64,000 nt of DNA, from positions 1-64,000 of the forward strand of contig NW_019028981.1 in the NCBI RefSeq assembly GCF_002105155.1, in the 5' to 3' direction. This document shows positions 24,366 to 39,098 of the stretch, in pieces (the stretch's first letter is position 1; each line of letters starts with the position of its first letter). Origin of the DNA: Lobosporangium transversale. Its lineage: Eukaryota > Mortierellomycota > Mortierellomycetes > Mortierellales > Mortierellaceae. A program made the position numbers and the translations under genes. The notes beneath the pieces are model-generated. The model had not been told where the DNA came from, did not search any database, and saw only the letters and a list, made by a program, of their open reading frames with translations.

Positions 24366-24915
24366 ATGCCAGTATGTCCTCTTTTATATTTTATGCACAA
24401 ACTGTTCACTGACATTACACTACAATGCAATCAACATTCTGCTGACCCCTGTCTCTCATGTGACATGGTGCTTCTGATTAGGTTTACAAGTACGACGTTA
24501 CCATGACCTGCTCTGGATGCAGCGGTGCTGTCACCCGCGTTCTTAACAAGCTCGATGGTAAATATTAAAAAGACGACATTTTTTCTGGATATCACGACAT
24601 TGTGTTGTCCTATCCACAGCCTTTTTTTTTAAAAAAAAAAAATAATAATAATAAAAAACTACTGTTCCTGAATATTACTGACATTATTATTTGAAATTCT
24701 TCAGGCGTCAAGACATTCGACGTCTCACTTGAGAACCAGAAAGTCATTGTCGAATCTGATACTCTCACTGAGGTTAGTCTTTTACGTGTTTTAATGTCTT
24801 GTGAACAGTTTGAGATGAGACTAAAGCAGGCTTATTTGTTTTTTCATGACAATAGGAACAGATTCTTGCGACGATTCAAAAGACTGGCAAGGCTGCTAAG
24901 GTTGCCGCTGCTTAA
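24366..24915 (+). CDS. ATX1: Copper metallochaperone ATX1
   Basis: Delivers Cu(I) from the cytosol to P-type ATPases of the secretory pathway. Four exons (24366..24371, 24482..24557, 24705..24772, 24856..24915) give 69 residues, a typical HMA-domain length. The metal site MTCSGCSGAV (MTCxxC) sits at about residues 10-19, followed by VTRVLNKLDGVKTFDVSLE and the C-terminal ILATIQKTGKAAK, whose Lys occupies the place of the conserved loop-5 lysine. The first coding exon is only six bases (Met-Pro) and is needed because the frame from GTTTAC onward has no upstream ATG; an internal Met before TCSGC would delete the first strand. Lies 114 bases after the LOG stop. Confidence 0.9.
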
Positions 24916-25348
24916 ACAAAGAAAAAAGACGTTTTAAAAATAAATAAAATATACATATACATATATATTATGTATATATATTTTTTTCGAATGGGAGCAT
25001 GGTAGAAATGTCAAAAAAAAAGTATACATTTGTCTGTATGGCTCTAGATTAGTTGACAGACTTTGTTAAATTAGGATTTAGTGACTAAATATAATTGTTG
25101 GAAATAGTTGATAGAACATGTTTTGTTATAGATTTGGCCTTAATCGCATTCACTGTCGGACAAAAAATTCAATTGACAAAGTCCGAAAGAAGAAGAAAGG
25201 GCGGATGTGAAAGAGTTCTGATCATTTTAATGAATTGTATTCCAATCCAACTTTCTCATTAATTCATCTTTCATTACACATAGACTCTCTCTGTCTCTCT
25301 CTCTCACACACTTCTCTCCTTCTCGATTACGCGTCTAATACCAATACC

Positions 25349-26394
25349 ATGACTCGCTTCGTTGCTCTCTCTCGCCCACTTGCCGCTGCCGCCCGTGTTC
25401 AAGTCACTCGTTCAGCTCTTGCAACTCGCGCTGCTATTCAGAGTAAGCTTTTTTTTATTTTTTATTTTTTTTTTCTATTTTTCCATCTTCAGTCTTCTCA
25501 AGAGTACAGCGGCATTGGAAGCATTCCCTCAACAGCTATGTAGCTTCAAGACATACAATCTGCACATGGCTTTTATTTTGCGCGTTTTTACGTGAACGCG
25601 CCTCTTTCAAAGGATAGCAAGCTATAACTTTTTTTTTTTTTGTTATATAACAAGCTATAACCTGCAACTATTTATCATGAATTTTTGTCACGTTAACTGA
25701 CAAAGCAGAATACAGAGCGAGGGGTAGGATGCAAGGAAATTTATAGTCAATGGCGACTCCATTTTCTTTTTCTTTTTTTTTTTTTTTTTTTTTTTTGCCT
25801 TTTTTTTTATTTTTTTCTTTTTTTATGGAAATACAAAAACGAAGCCTTTGTCCGGAAGAAGCAAGAGCTCCGAAACCTGTTTTTGGACACAGCACAATTG
25901 AGATATAAAACATCTGTCTATAAAAAACAATGCTCCTTCATTTTTTCTTGTTATTACTCGTTGGCACTGAAAAGGAGGCTGTCAACTCATAGGAAAACGA
26001 TGCTCCATCTCATGAAATATGTTGACCTCTTTTTTTTCATTTGTAAATATATATATTTATGCTAGTCCGTCATTACTCTGCCGATCACCACGAGGAATCA
26101 TTTGAGGACTTTACAGCTCGCTTTGTCAAGTTCTTTGACAATGTGGATGATTTGTTTGAGCTTCAGCGTGGATTGAATAATGCTTTTGGTTATGATTTGG
26201 TTCCTGCGCCTTCAGTTATCGAGGCTGCTCTCAAGGCTGCTAGACGCGTCAATGATTACCCTACAGCTGTCCGTATCTTTGAAGGATTGAAGGTCAAGAC
26301 TGGATCGGATGCTATTTACAAGCAATACTTGGATGAGCTGGCTCCTCTGAGGGCTCAGTTAGGTGTTGATACCAAAGAGGAACTTGGATTTTAA
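25349..26394 (+). CDS. COX6: Cytochrome c oxidase subunit 6 (animal COX5A family)
   Basis: Nuclear-encoded matrix-side subunit of mitochondrial complex IV. Two exons (25349..25442 and 26066..26394) give 140 residues. The N-terminal 31 residues are Arg/Ala-rich without acidic residues, a mitochondrial presequence, and the mature part begins near HYSADHHEE. The family body is clear: FTARFVKFFDNVDDLFELQR, then YDLVPAPSVIEAALKAARRV, NDYPTAVRIFEGLKVKTG, ending TKEELGF. The intron is 623 nt, longer than nearly all others here, with a T tract at about 25778-25796. The neighbour ATX1 handles copper but not by the mitochondrial route, so the link is loose. Convergent with NOP58, separated by 760 bases. 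Confidence 0.92.
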
Positions 26395-27154
26395 AAAAGT
26401 AACAACAACAGCGACAACAACAACAACAATGACAGCAGCAGCAGCAGCAGCAACATTGACATCATCAGCCGCAAAGAGCAACAATATTTTTGTACAGTTT
26501 CAGGAGAGTATTGAAGAAGAAGAAAAAAAAAATGGCCAGAAAAAAAGTAGAGAAAAGGAGGTTCAGTTGATACTGCAATAAGCGACATAATACAATACAG
26601 CAATACAATGTTTGCAATGCTTCCTCTGTTGAAAAACTAGTGCAGCAACACATAGAGTTGACCTTCTTGACTCTTTCTTTCTCTCTTTTTTTTTTTTTTT
26701 TTTTTTTTTTTGTAGCTTGAACTTAAACAAATGCATTAGAAAAAAAAAAAAAAAAATAAGAAAATAAAAAAAATAAAAAAAATTAACCTCATTGTTCATT
26801 TTATGTGGCGATTCTAGTAGTTTGTCGACTTGGTTTGCAAACGGTATTTTCCCATCGCCACAAAAGTTTTGCTTGCTTTGACCCCGATGGAGTCGAGTCC
26901 TGTTTAACTTACTGGTCGTTGGAGAGAAGAGACATTTAAGCACTCATGATAAGAATGATTTTTGAATGCATAAAAGATCGATTTAATAAGAAAAAAAAAA
27001 ATAATAATAAGTGATGCGTAACGTGAGTTAATCCTCCCATCCATAATCTACAGAAAGAAAATATTTTTTAAAAAAAGAGGCTAATATATAGAAGAGTAGA
27101 AGAGATAATGCAGAGAATAACAAAAAAAAAAAAGTGCACAAAGTAGATTTTTTT
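26395..27154. other. Convergent 3' intergenic region
   Basis: No gene seen. Begins with (AAC)n and (AGC)n trinucleotide repeats in the COX6 3' UTR (26400-26455), then a T tract (26690-26711) facing an A tract (26740-26757), which could pair as a hairpin between the two converging genes. Confidence 0.55.
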
Positions 27155-29215
27155 TTACTTCTTCTCCTTCTTCTCTTTCTTGTCCTTCTTATCCTTCTTC
27201 TCTTTCTTATCCTTCTTCTCCTTCTTTTCCTTCTTCTCTTCCTTTTCTTCTTCCTTATCCTTCTTCTCCTTCTTCTCCTTCTTGTCCTTCTTCTCTTCCT
27301 TCTTGGCCTTCTTGTTGCTGGATTCGTCATCTGATTCAACTTTGCGCTTCTTATCTGATTCTGATGCAGACTTCATGGTGACATCTGCAGAGGTATTGTA
27401 TGATGAAGTCGCAACAAACTCATGTTTCTTCTGATTCTTGGCCGCACCTGCCTTCTTGCGGTCCGCACCTGTGTTGTTGCTACCAGAGCGACCCTCGAGC
27501 ATACGGAGGCGGGCCTCAACCTTGCCACGGTTTTCAATACCAATCTCTGGAGAGTCAGTCTCGCCAAGGGCATCAACTCTGACAGAAAGTGCAGCTTTGG
27601 TAGCAACCATACGGGCAATCTTACCCTTCATCTTGGGACCAGCCTGACCGATTAATGAAGCGTGGTAGATCAAACCATATTTGGGTGTGTCGTGCTTGGT
27701 CTTCAAGGCACGGAAGAGTGCCTTCTCAGCACCAAGAATCTGAATAGTCGAGGCAGGGTGCTTTGCGAGTGTCATCAAGGAACCGGCATGGGCAATCAAA
27801 CGAGCACCAACAAGGTCACCGACGAGGGCAGTCAAGTTGGGAGCAATGGCATTCATTCGGTTCTTAAGATACTCGTAGAGCTGAGTACGATATTCAGTGA
27901 TAGAGATGATCTGGTCGCAAAGTGCATGAATATTTTCCAAATCCTCCTCAGAGATCTCAGTTCCCATGGAAATCTCAGAGGCCTCCTTGACCTCTTCCTC
28001 AAGCTCCTCAGGAAGAATGTCCGAAAGATCAGTCTTTGAGCAATTGGTGCGGAAGCCCATCTTCCTCACAATCTTGGCGTAAGCCAAGTTATCAACAATC
28101 AATTTGGTCATCTCAGGGAAGTGCCAACCATACCATTCCTTCACACGCATAGCATAGGTGTTCAATTCCTTATCGAGGTCATCCAAGAGAGCAATAGCCT
28201 GAACAATCATGGTATCAACTTTGTCGGGCGAGAACTTGAGTTTATAGCGGGAAAGAGAATGGGACAGACCTAAAACCATTGCCGACAAATCCGATGATGA
28301 CAATCCAGAAAGAAGAGAATCCAATTGCGTACGGATACCGCGATACAAATCAAGAGTGGTCGAATCAGAGATGACCTTCATGTTGAGCTTCTTGGCAATG
28401 GCACCACCTGGTTAAAACAAATGACAATAATACCAAAAGAAAGAAGAGAAAGAAAAAAAGAGAAAAAATAAAAAAGCCATTTCGTTAACTCAAGTCAAAG
28501 AGGAAGAGGAAAATAGAGCATGTCAATCGTGGTAGGATAAAATTCCTGTCACGTACCAAGCTTGGCGTCACCAACAATAAGCGATTCCTTCTTCATCTCC
28601 TTCTCGCTGATCTCCTTTGACAAGAACTCCTTCAAGTTCTTGGAGAGCTTGCCTTCGACTAGGGCAGTGACGGCAGACAAAGCATCAGTTGTATTTTCGA
28701 ACTTGCTGAAAGTACGGAGTTTCACACTACATAATACAAAGATAAAAAAAAAAAAAAAAAAAAAAGTTATTGACCGCAATTAATTGCTGTTAAAAAAGAG
28801 GAATGATATATTAAAGCAGGGACAGATGCAAATTAGGTAGTTGAATGAACCATTCCGATAGAGGGATTATTGCAGTTGTAAAGTATCTGAATAACAGACC
28901 AAGAGAGAATTGAACACTAAACAATTGCATAGCTGATTAAATCATTTCGAATGAAATATGTGTCAAATTATGTATTAAATGTAAATGAAAGACAAAGGAG
29001 GTGTTTCGGTCATAGACTGTTGGGGATTTTGATCAATGGATTGTAGCTGAGGCTGGTCTTGTTGTTTGATTGTTGAATGAAAATGAATCTTACGTCTTTT
29101 TGGCCTGTTCCGGAGTCTCAAAGCTCTTCCAGATGGAATCAGGCTTCTCGAGCTTTCCCTCATCGAGAAGGGTAAACAGAGCATATCCTGCAGGAGTCTC
29201 GTAGAGGACCAACAT
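27155..29215 (-). CDS. NOP58: Box C/D snoRNP core protein NOP58
   Basis: Core protein of box C/D snoRNPs that guide 2'-O-methylation and processing of pre-rRNA in the nucleolus, partnering Nop56, fibrillarin/Nop1 and Snu13. Three exons (29094..29215, 28557..28726, 27155..28407) give 514 residues in phase. The N-terminus [19 protein letters not shown] is canonical; the coiled-coil region spans about 150-230; the NOP domain shows [20 protein letters not shown] and [19 protein letters not shown] followed by [14 protein letters not shown]. The last 75 residues are Lys/Glu/Asp repeats (KKEK, KKDK), as in yeast Nop58 but longer than average. A 20-base A tract in the first intron is a T tract on the sense strand. 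Ends 211 bases... the CDC48 stop lies just upstream of its promoter. Confidence 0.95.
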
Positions 29216-29426
29216 TGTATTTGTCAATGAATATGCGGTCGAGAAGGAGATGAGTGATGAAGGATTAGGACAGAGAGAATAAAAAAAAAGGATCAGTACT
29301 CTATTGTGTGTTTATTTTTTGCTTTTTCTTTTTTTTTTTTTCTCAAAGCAGTCCCATTTTGATTTTCTATAAATTAGCTACATTAGTTTTTATTTAAGGG
29401 TTATTCAAAAATCTTTTTTTTTTTTT

Positions 29427-32223
<2,797 letters not shown>

Positions 32224-33357
32224 AATATGAGTTGTTGTAAATTATAAAATGCTGTATATTGGTGGGGTTGGGTTTGGTATAGACAATAGTAATGACCGGG
32301 CTGAGAAAGAGAGAAAGAGATTAGAAAAGTTCTGGGGACGTGAGCGAATGCGCCAGCCCGCCTTTTATAGTTTCTGCGGCATGGAACACAGGCGAAGCAA
32401 TGAATTTGCCCTTTAGAAAGCGCCACCACCACCAAAAAAGTCAATGTGCCAGAAGTTCTATAATGAGTAAGAGCTGTCTCTAAGTCTTTGTTCTGTGATA
32501 TTCCATGGCTATCATTCATCATTCCTATAGGTTTGTCATCAATGCCAATCAACTTCACACAACTGGTTGGCACATTGGTGCATTTGTGAAGCATGTGTTC
32601 AACAATGTCTAAAGATTAAAAACATTTGACGAAATAAACCTCGAAAACGTGACCGACATCTAGACAGTCCGCAGACGAAGATTTCGGCAAAGAGAGCGGA
32701 TACGTGGCAAGCGGCCAACAGACACCCTCCCCCCCCCCCCAAATGCTGGTATCCATCATAAAGGAGCTAGATCACATCATGTATAAGACTTGCTGATAAC
32801 TGGCTGGCAAATCGTCTTAGGAGCAAAATAAGCAGTACGGACTAATATCGCAGTAAGATTCGAAACATCGTCGAGGCAAGACAGAACGCGGTCAACTTTG
32901 GGATGCGATGCTGGGCGTGTAAAGGTCCTGGGCCTGGGCCTTGGCTAGGTATACGTCGTTGGGCCTGTGAGTGTCTTTTACATGAGCACTACGTTATGAA
33001 ATAAGCAGAAAAGAAGTGAAAAAAGAAGAGGAAGCCGAGTATAGAGCAAGTACAAACTAGCTGCTCAAGAAAATCTATGGATGCATCGGCCCGTAAAAAC
33101 ACAATTCTAACAAGGCCATTATGAGAATGATTCGCTCCAACTCTACTTCGTGAAAGGAAAATAAAAGCAGCTTTCATTTATTGTTATTGTGTTGCACTTT
33201 GTACAATTTTCCCTCACAAAGGCGACGTATTAGTGAAGCCAGGCCTCTAAATTTATTTGAGGAAATCTTTTTGTGTAAGAGTGCAGTCATTCTTTCTCTC
33301 TTTCTTTACAATTTTTTATCCACTATTCATCCATATACTGAAGTAGATCATCAAACA
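32224..33357. promoter_or_regulatory. Intergenic region between CDC48 and the transposase
   Basis: No gene seen. The first 400 bases are the CDC48 leader and promoter. A short C homopolymer (about 32731-32741), rare in this AT-rich sequence, lies in the middle. No inverted repeat that pairs convincingly with sequence beyond the transposase could be found by eye. Confidence 0.5.
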
Positions 33358-35046
33358 ATGTCTAACAACCAGTCTCCACAATCGAAGCTTAAAGATTTAG
33401 TCAAGGAGCAGACTGCTGTTGGCAAGTGGTTGCCTCCGTTAAAGCGAAGATCTTCAAGGAAACTATCCCTCAGGCATAGCGGGTTACGAAAGTCATTTTC
33501 CTTAGTCGATAAAGCAGATTTCATTGCAACTGTTGATGGACTACGAGCAAAAGGATTTAAAGTCTCCATTGCCTCTATTGGAGCGGGGTTTGGCATGAGC
33601 CCCAGCACGGCACGAGAGATTTATTGTCGAAGGAAGGAGTATGTTCAAGACGTGAAATCCCTTCCCCTACTGGCTAGTCAAGCAGTCAAGCGCAAAACTA
33701 GTCGAAATATGAAACCTATAGAAGATGCCTTGATGGAATGGTATGCTGCCGAAAGGAATCTCGATCTCAATGTCACCGATAACCGCCTACGGGGGACAGC
33801 AGCGACAATTTGGACTGAAATGAAGCCCTTCTTTCTTCCGGATCAAGCACCCAAACAGTGCTATTTTTCGAAAGGATGGCTCCACCGCTTTAAAAATAGG
33901 AATGGCCTTATTGGGCATGGTGAAAGTGACTCAGCGGACCTGGAGATTGTGAAGGATCGCATCGAGACTATTAAAGCCAAGCTTACCGATTTCAAACTTG
34001 ACGATATCTATAATTGTGATGAGACAGGTCTCTTCCTCACAGCTATGTCCAACAGAACGCATGAGGCCGCACCTATTCGTGGAAAGAAGATCGTTCGGTC
34101 AGCTAGAGTCTCAATCCTGCTCTGCAGTAATTCAACGGGGTCTGACAAGCGCAAGCCTTTGGTGCTTGCCATGCACTGTCCAATGGGTCTGACCAGGACC
34201 ATCTTCAAGACGATTGACGCAGACTTTTCTGGCAAGGGTTATATGCAACAACCAATGTTCATTAAGTGGCTGAGGCAACTGGACGATGATATGCAGGAAC
34301 AGGGCCGTCGCATTGCTCTCTTAATTGATAGTGCATCAGCACACAAGGACTGTGAGGCAATTGAACTCAAGAGCATCACGATCATTCGGCTCCCTCCGAA
34401 CACGACGGCAATGACACAGCCTTTAGATGTAGGCGTTATAAGATCGTTCAAAGCTCTTTATAGCAATAGTATGCTTGAAGTCGTGGCGCGTGTAAGGGCA
34501 AAGAGAAAATCAGCTAATGCTCTGCCATCCAACGCGACATTTTGGTCATGTATCGCTAGAGCTTGGGAATCAGTGACTTCAGCTTGCATCCGTAGTTGCT
34601 TTGCTAAGGCTCCTATCTTGACCTTCGAACAAAGGAGCCGTTTGCATTGGCTTGGAATCGAGTCAAAAGCAGATCATATCTCCAAACTTCAAGATAAGCT
34701 TGCTAACCAATATAGTGGAGACAGAGAGGAGGGCACCAAACAAAGGGAGACTAATGTGCTTAACTATCTCATCATGAACTACTGTGAAGGACCTTCTGAG
34801 ATGATTAACGATGCTGTCCATAAGATAATGACTTCTGAAAAGTACAGACACCGTTTCATTCCCCACGCAGAAGACGATATCATTTACGAAGGTGATGAGG
34901 ATGATGTCGATTATAATATCAGCCTTTCTGAATTAAGTTGCCAAGACTCCGTGCGATCTGAAAGCCGCATCGAGGATGTGTTTGAGTCCCCTCCTTCAAG
35001 TCCAACTATACATGATTATCAAGAGATAAATGAAGAGAGCCGATGA
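33358..35046 (+). mobile_element. Pogo/Tigger-type DDD transposase (DDE_1 superfamily)
   Basis: Single-exon 562-residue frame from ATG 33358 (AAACAATGTCT); the frame upstream to 33181 has no ATG. The order is an N-terminal helix-turn-helix region (about 50-95, with KGFKVSIASIGAGFGMSPST), a second CENP-B-like DNA-binding region (about 120-185, with CYFSKGWLHRFKNRNGL), then the DDE_1 catalytic core: IYNCDETGLF (Asp about 221), IALLIDSASAH (Asp about 324) and LPPNTTAMTQPLDVGVIRSFK-like end (third Asp about 357), i.e. a DDD triad as in Tc1/mariner-pogo elements. The C-terminus is acidic (DDIIYEGDEDD). No stop or frameshift interrupts it, so it may be recent or domesticated. Terminal inverted repeats and the TA target duplication were not identified, so the element's ends are unknown. 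Confidence 0.9.
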
Positions 35047-35207
35047 AGAACTATTTGGAGTTTATGAACGCTCGACACGAAATCGATAGCCCTCATCTGA
35101 TGAAGCGCTGGGTCGCTGTACAAAGACATTTGGAGTTATTTAATGAATATCGCCACTTATTGAGAGAGAATCAACAGATGAAGGAAGGAGGGAGGGAATT
35201 GAATTAG
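35043..35207 (+). CDS. Small open frame overlapping the transposase stop by ATGA
   Basis: A 54-codon frame starting at the ATG within the ATGA that ends the transposase. It encodes a charged, helical-looking peptide (ARHEIDSPHLMKRWVAVQRH then LELFNEYRHLLRENQQM). It could be a second small protein, or more likely the original C-terminal tail of the transposase put out of frame by an indel. No promoter of its own is visible. Confidence 0.3.
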   Translation: MKNYLEFMNARHEIDSPHLMKRWVAVQRHLELFNEYRHLLRENQQMKEGGRELN

Positions 35208-35865
35208 AATGGAAGACATAATAAAGTTTCATTAAACTGAAGCGAAACAGGCTCGGTTTCAACAAACCGACGGCTAGTGAGAAACACTGTACATGTAGTA
35301 AATGCAAAAATATATTTCATCACAACGTCCATTCTGTCCAGCTCGTGATTACGAAGAGACAATATCCGTGGATGAAACAAAGAGCACCGCCAGCCACAAG
35401 CACAGACGCACAGCCGAGTCTGGGTCAGAGCACAGCACCGGATCGTGGCCAGAGCTTCAAGTGGTAGCACCTTTGCGCGGCTTAAATTTTTGTCATTTCG
35501 TGTAACCACAGCTTGAAAGTTGCACAGTTCCTGCCCTCGGTGACGTGATCTAACTTTTTTTAATGTGCATGCATTGGATTGCCCTCAGAAGGGTCGGGAA
35601 TCATCGCAAAAATGTGCTCACTTATGCCCATGGCTCACACTATCACGCTATTTTCTTTTTTTTTTCTCCTATCTTCATTCTCCACTAACGCCTCGTCAAT
35701 CGCACCTGCCGCATTCATGCACTAGTTTACTCATTTCTATTGCCATCATCATAACTGACTCTTCATCATTTTAATATCTAATCTTAAATCTGATCAACTT
35801 GCCTCTCTCTGTTTCCTGTTCCTCTCTCTCCTCTCTTTTTATTTGCATCTTGCCTCAGGATAACC
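35208..35865. promoter_or_regulatory. Intergenic region before the coiled-coil protein gene
   Basis: No gene seen. The last 250 bases are pyrimidine-rich (TCTC-type), like other leaders in this window. The sequence near 35232-35310 has several short inverted GTTT/AAAC words that could belong to the transposon end, but I found no left-hand partner. Confidence 0.4.
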
Positions 35866-38814
35866 ATGGAAACACAACATGTGTCAAACCCATGGCAACA
35901 ACAGCAAAGACAATTCAATAAGCAGGACATTTACAATATGAATTCGACTAAAAATAACTCCTTCCCACTAACTGATGAAGAGACTCGCTCGTTTGATGAC
36001 TTTTTTGAAGACCATAAAAAAGTCTTTTATCAGTCGCAGCAACTCTTGCAACAATTAAAACAACAACAACAGCAGCATCTTCAGAAAAATACCACTGAAC
36101 ATCAGTTTAATAGGGACAATGGAAGTGAATATGACGACGAGGACGGTGAGACAGACAGTCAAGACACTGCCTGGAGCCGACTAGGAATGGAATCACCTCT
36201 GAACCAGTCCACTTCTACTCTTACAGATTCAACCACAGTATTCCTAATGACAGATTCAAAGTTTGACAAGGAGGTAATAATAGATACTAAACAATCCACT
36301 GAGAGTTTTATTATTATAAGTATGCACGTTAGCCTCCTTGCCCGCCACTCATTTATGTCGCGATCATTGTCTTCCACCCTTTCCCCGTGTTCTCCTATAT
36401 CCCATGTTCTCTTTGTTATTTCTCTCATCCTTTGTTTTAACACATATAATCAAAAAGGGATCTTTCCACTTGCCATTCCTTCAATCTATCTTTCAACAGA
36501 GCTATTTGCATTGATATAATTGCTCCACTACTTTATCCTACAATCTTTAAATAGTCATAATATTGGTTTTAACACCGTTGTTATATCGTCCCTTTATCTA
36601 GGGGGATGTCCTTGAATTGTTGGTCCAAACACTTCAGTCCGAAGTAAAGGACACTCGGGCTACAGTTCACGACCTCGAAACAAGACTGAATTTGTAAGCA
36701 ATGTTAATAATATGAATGTTGTTGCTCAAATGGTGATAAATCTCTAGCACATGCTCTTATTAACTTGCCCTATCACTTTTTACAGGGCTGAAGACTCTAA
36801 TAAGCGCATTGTAGAAGAGCTCAAAATGCTTCTTGCAGAGTAAGTAACAGGAGGGAAAAGTTTTGTAGTTTTCGACTGAAAGGGGAATTGGGACTGAGCG
36901 CACCAGGCGTGAGACTTCGACTACTTGGCCGTGATCGAGCGGGCTTATTTTTTTTTTTTTTTTTTTTTTTGCTTTTACTTTGAACTGAATTGTCAATGAC
37001 AAATCTTGAATAAGCGCTAATTCGTGACCAGAGTGTGTGAGTGAAAGCGCAATGTGCTCTTGTTGGGGAGAGATGGAGATTCCTCCCTGTACCACCTCAG
37101 TGTTAAGATCTCTTCTCTCGCTCTTGGCAATGGCACGCTGTTTTGAAGAAAAAAAAAAAAAAAAAAAAATAGTGAAAACTGAGCCCGATTTGCTGTTGAA
37201 CCACACCAAGAGGAATCAATGTTTGCATGCGCATGTGCCACTTGAATGTCAATGCAATAATACTCATACTCCACTGTACCACCTTCCACCACATGGGGAG
37301 TATAATTAATCAGTGCAGCTCTTGGCACCAACACATATGCTTACTATTGTTCATATTTGCAATTTTTTTTTTCCCTTGGTATTTTTTCTTACCATTATCC
37401 TTTTCTAATGGCATCTGTTAAATGTATCTCTGTACACTCACTCAGAGCCGAAATGACGCTACAAAATGCCGGAGAAGCAATTAACAACAGCGACAATAAC
37501 GGTACTTCATCCATTGGACGGAGCACGGAGGGCGATGAAGATTCCAATGTTGTTTATAATCGAATTTGTGTTTCATTACAATTACTGATTGATGAAGCCC
37601 AGACAGCCCTTCAGAAAAATTCATCTATGAAGCAGTTTTCCACTTCCGAGGCAAAGGCACGGCAGACACCAACGGAAAGTCATTTGAAATTAGACTGGAC
37701 AATTATGCACAGTGGCGTTATAGACAATGTTGGCTCCAAACATGAATTACCTAGTCGTAGACCCGCCAGAAATTCACTCACACTTCTTACTGCAACCAAG
37801 ATGCAGGATAGCAACTCTTCAATCCTAGAGCCCTCCGATTACTCCCCACTCTCGTTTTATTCTGCTAATGACGAAGTCTCGAGAATATACTGGAGGCAGA
37901 AGCATGATGAGCAACATGATCGCTATAGGAAATCATGTCAAAGACTTACATTGGAGTTGGACGAACGGTTTCACGGTCTGACGACGGATTCTGATGACTC
38001 TGAGGCAAACTTTGGATCTTTAACACGACGATCAAAAGGCAGTTCATCAAATCTATCATTATCATCACTAACACAATCAAGTACGCCCCCAACGCCCACA
38101 TCATCATCGCAACCGTTGCAGGGTATCCTACGATCCTCCAAAACAGATGAACGCAGGAAGGAACGACTCAAGAAAAAATATCAGGTTCAATTCTTGAACC
38201 CTGACATTGATGGATCAAATTCCCGACAGGATACAATGTTATCCACATCGTCTTACCGACAACAAAAAACACAAGGACAACAGCCAGAAGAGGCGCGCCA
38301 GCAGCTGATGCAACGGCAATATACCAGTCGGAGTGTTGGGTCGAATCGGTCTCGAGGCGTACTTTTGCAACTGTATGAACTTTGGCAGCAGACATGGCTG
38401 CGGACACGGATTATGCATGTTGTTACAGGATCTGTAGAGATCGTGATTATTATCTGGGTGGTGATCAAGGCGAGCCGTGCAACGCTAACATGGTTTGGAA
38501 TCCAACCCTCGAGCATGAATCAACTAATCACGTTTGTCTATGGATACCGCAATGAAGCTGATACAGGAGCCAAACAACTCTATGAAAAGATTCGCAAGGA
38601 TGGCTTGCGTCTAACTCAACTCAAGACGTGGAACCGAGGCGAACCAGAATCATTGGTCCAAGATGTGGTGGCAGGCGCTGTCACATTACCAGGTTTGCTT
38701 TCGCCTTCAAATTTGGTGTATGGTCCTGCAAAGAAAGTAGTGGGACATGCAGTATCAGGCGTGGCCCTTGCGCTTCTGTCAGGTGGCGCCCGACGTCTGA
38801 TCAGGAAACTGTAA
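35866..38814 (+). CDS. Unrecognised coiled-coil protein with a C-terminal membrane segment
   Basis: Four exons (35866..36273, 36602..36693, 36786..36839, 37446..38814) give 640 residues in phase. Features in order: Gln-rich N-terminus (about 55-80) and acidic patch; a predicted coiled coil spanning exons 2-4 (LELLVQTLQSEVKDTRATVH to VEELKMLLAEAEMTLQ); a second helical stretch (ICVSLQLLIDEAQTALQ); a long Ser/Thr/Pro-rich region; a basic segment (DERRKERLKKKYQVQF); one membrane segment near 508-530 (VEIVIIIWVVIKASRATLTW); and about 110 C-terminal residues that end in a second moderately hydrophobic, Gly-rich stretch and RRLIRKL. This architecture suggests a tail-anchored or hairpin-anchored tether on an organelle membrane, but no family is recognised. 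Exons 2 and 3 are small (92 and 54 nt) and intron 3 (606 nt) holds both a T and an A tract. Confidence 0.75.
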
Positions 38815-39098
38815 CCATGAAATATTCCCCTTTCCATCTTCGCATTCATCCTCACTTGTAAATAGTTTATCACAACCATCGTCATCATCATCATTTAATA
38901 GCATTGCTTTCTTTTTTTCCCCATCAAATATCAAATGTTACAGTAAACATTTATTACTATTATTATACCAATAATGTACAAGGGGCATGCATGCGAAAAA
39001 AATGTAGGCTTTTTTTTTTTTTTTTTTTTTTTTTTGGCAGACGAATAAGTGGAGAGATGACACAATCAATATGACGACAAATGAGAAAAAAAAAACCG

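Noticed and set aside
27134-27434. Plus-strand Leu/Phe/Ser-rich open frames
   Set aside because: Antisense shadows of the Lys/Glu/Asp repeats at the NOP58 C-terminus.
33181-33357. 59-residue N-terminal extension of the transposase
   Set aside because: No ATG in this part of the frame; the first is 33358.
32640-35540. Terminal inverted repeats of the transposase element
   Set aside because: Short GTTT/AAAC words occur near 35232-35310 but no matching left end could be found by eye.
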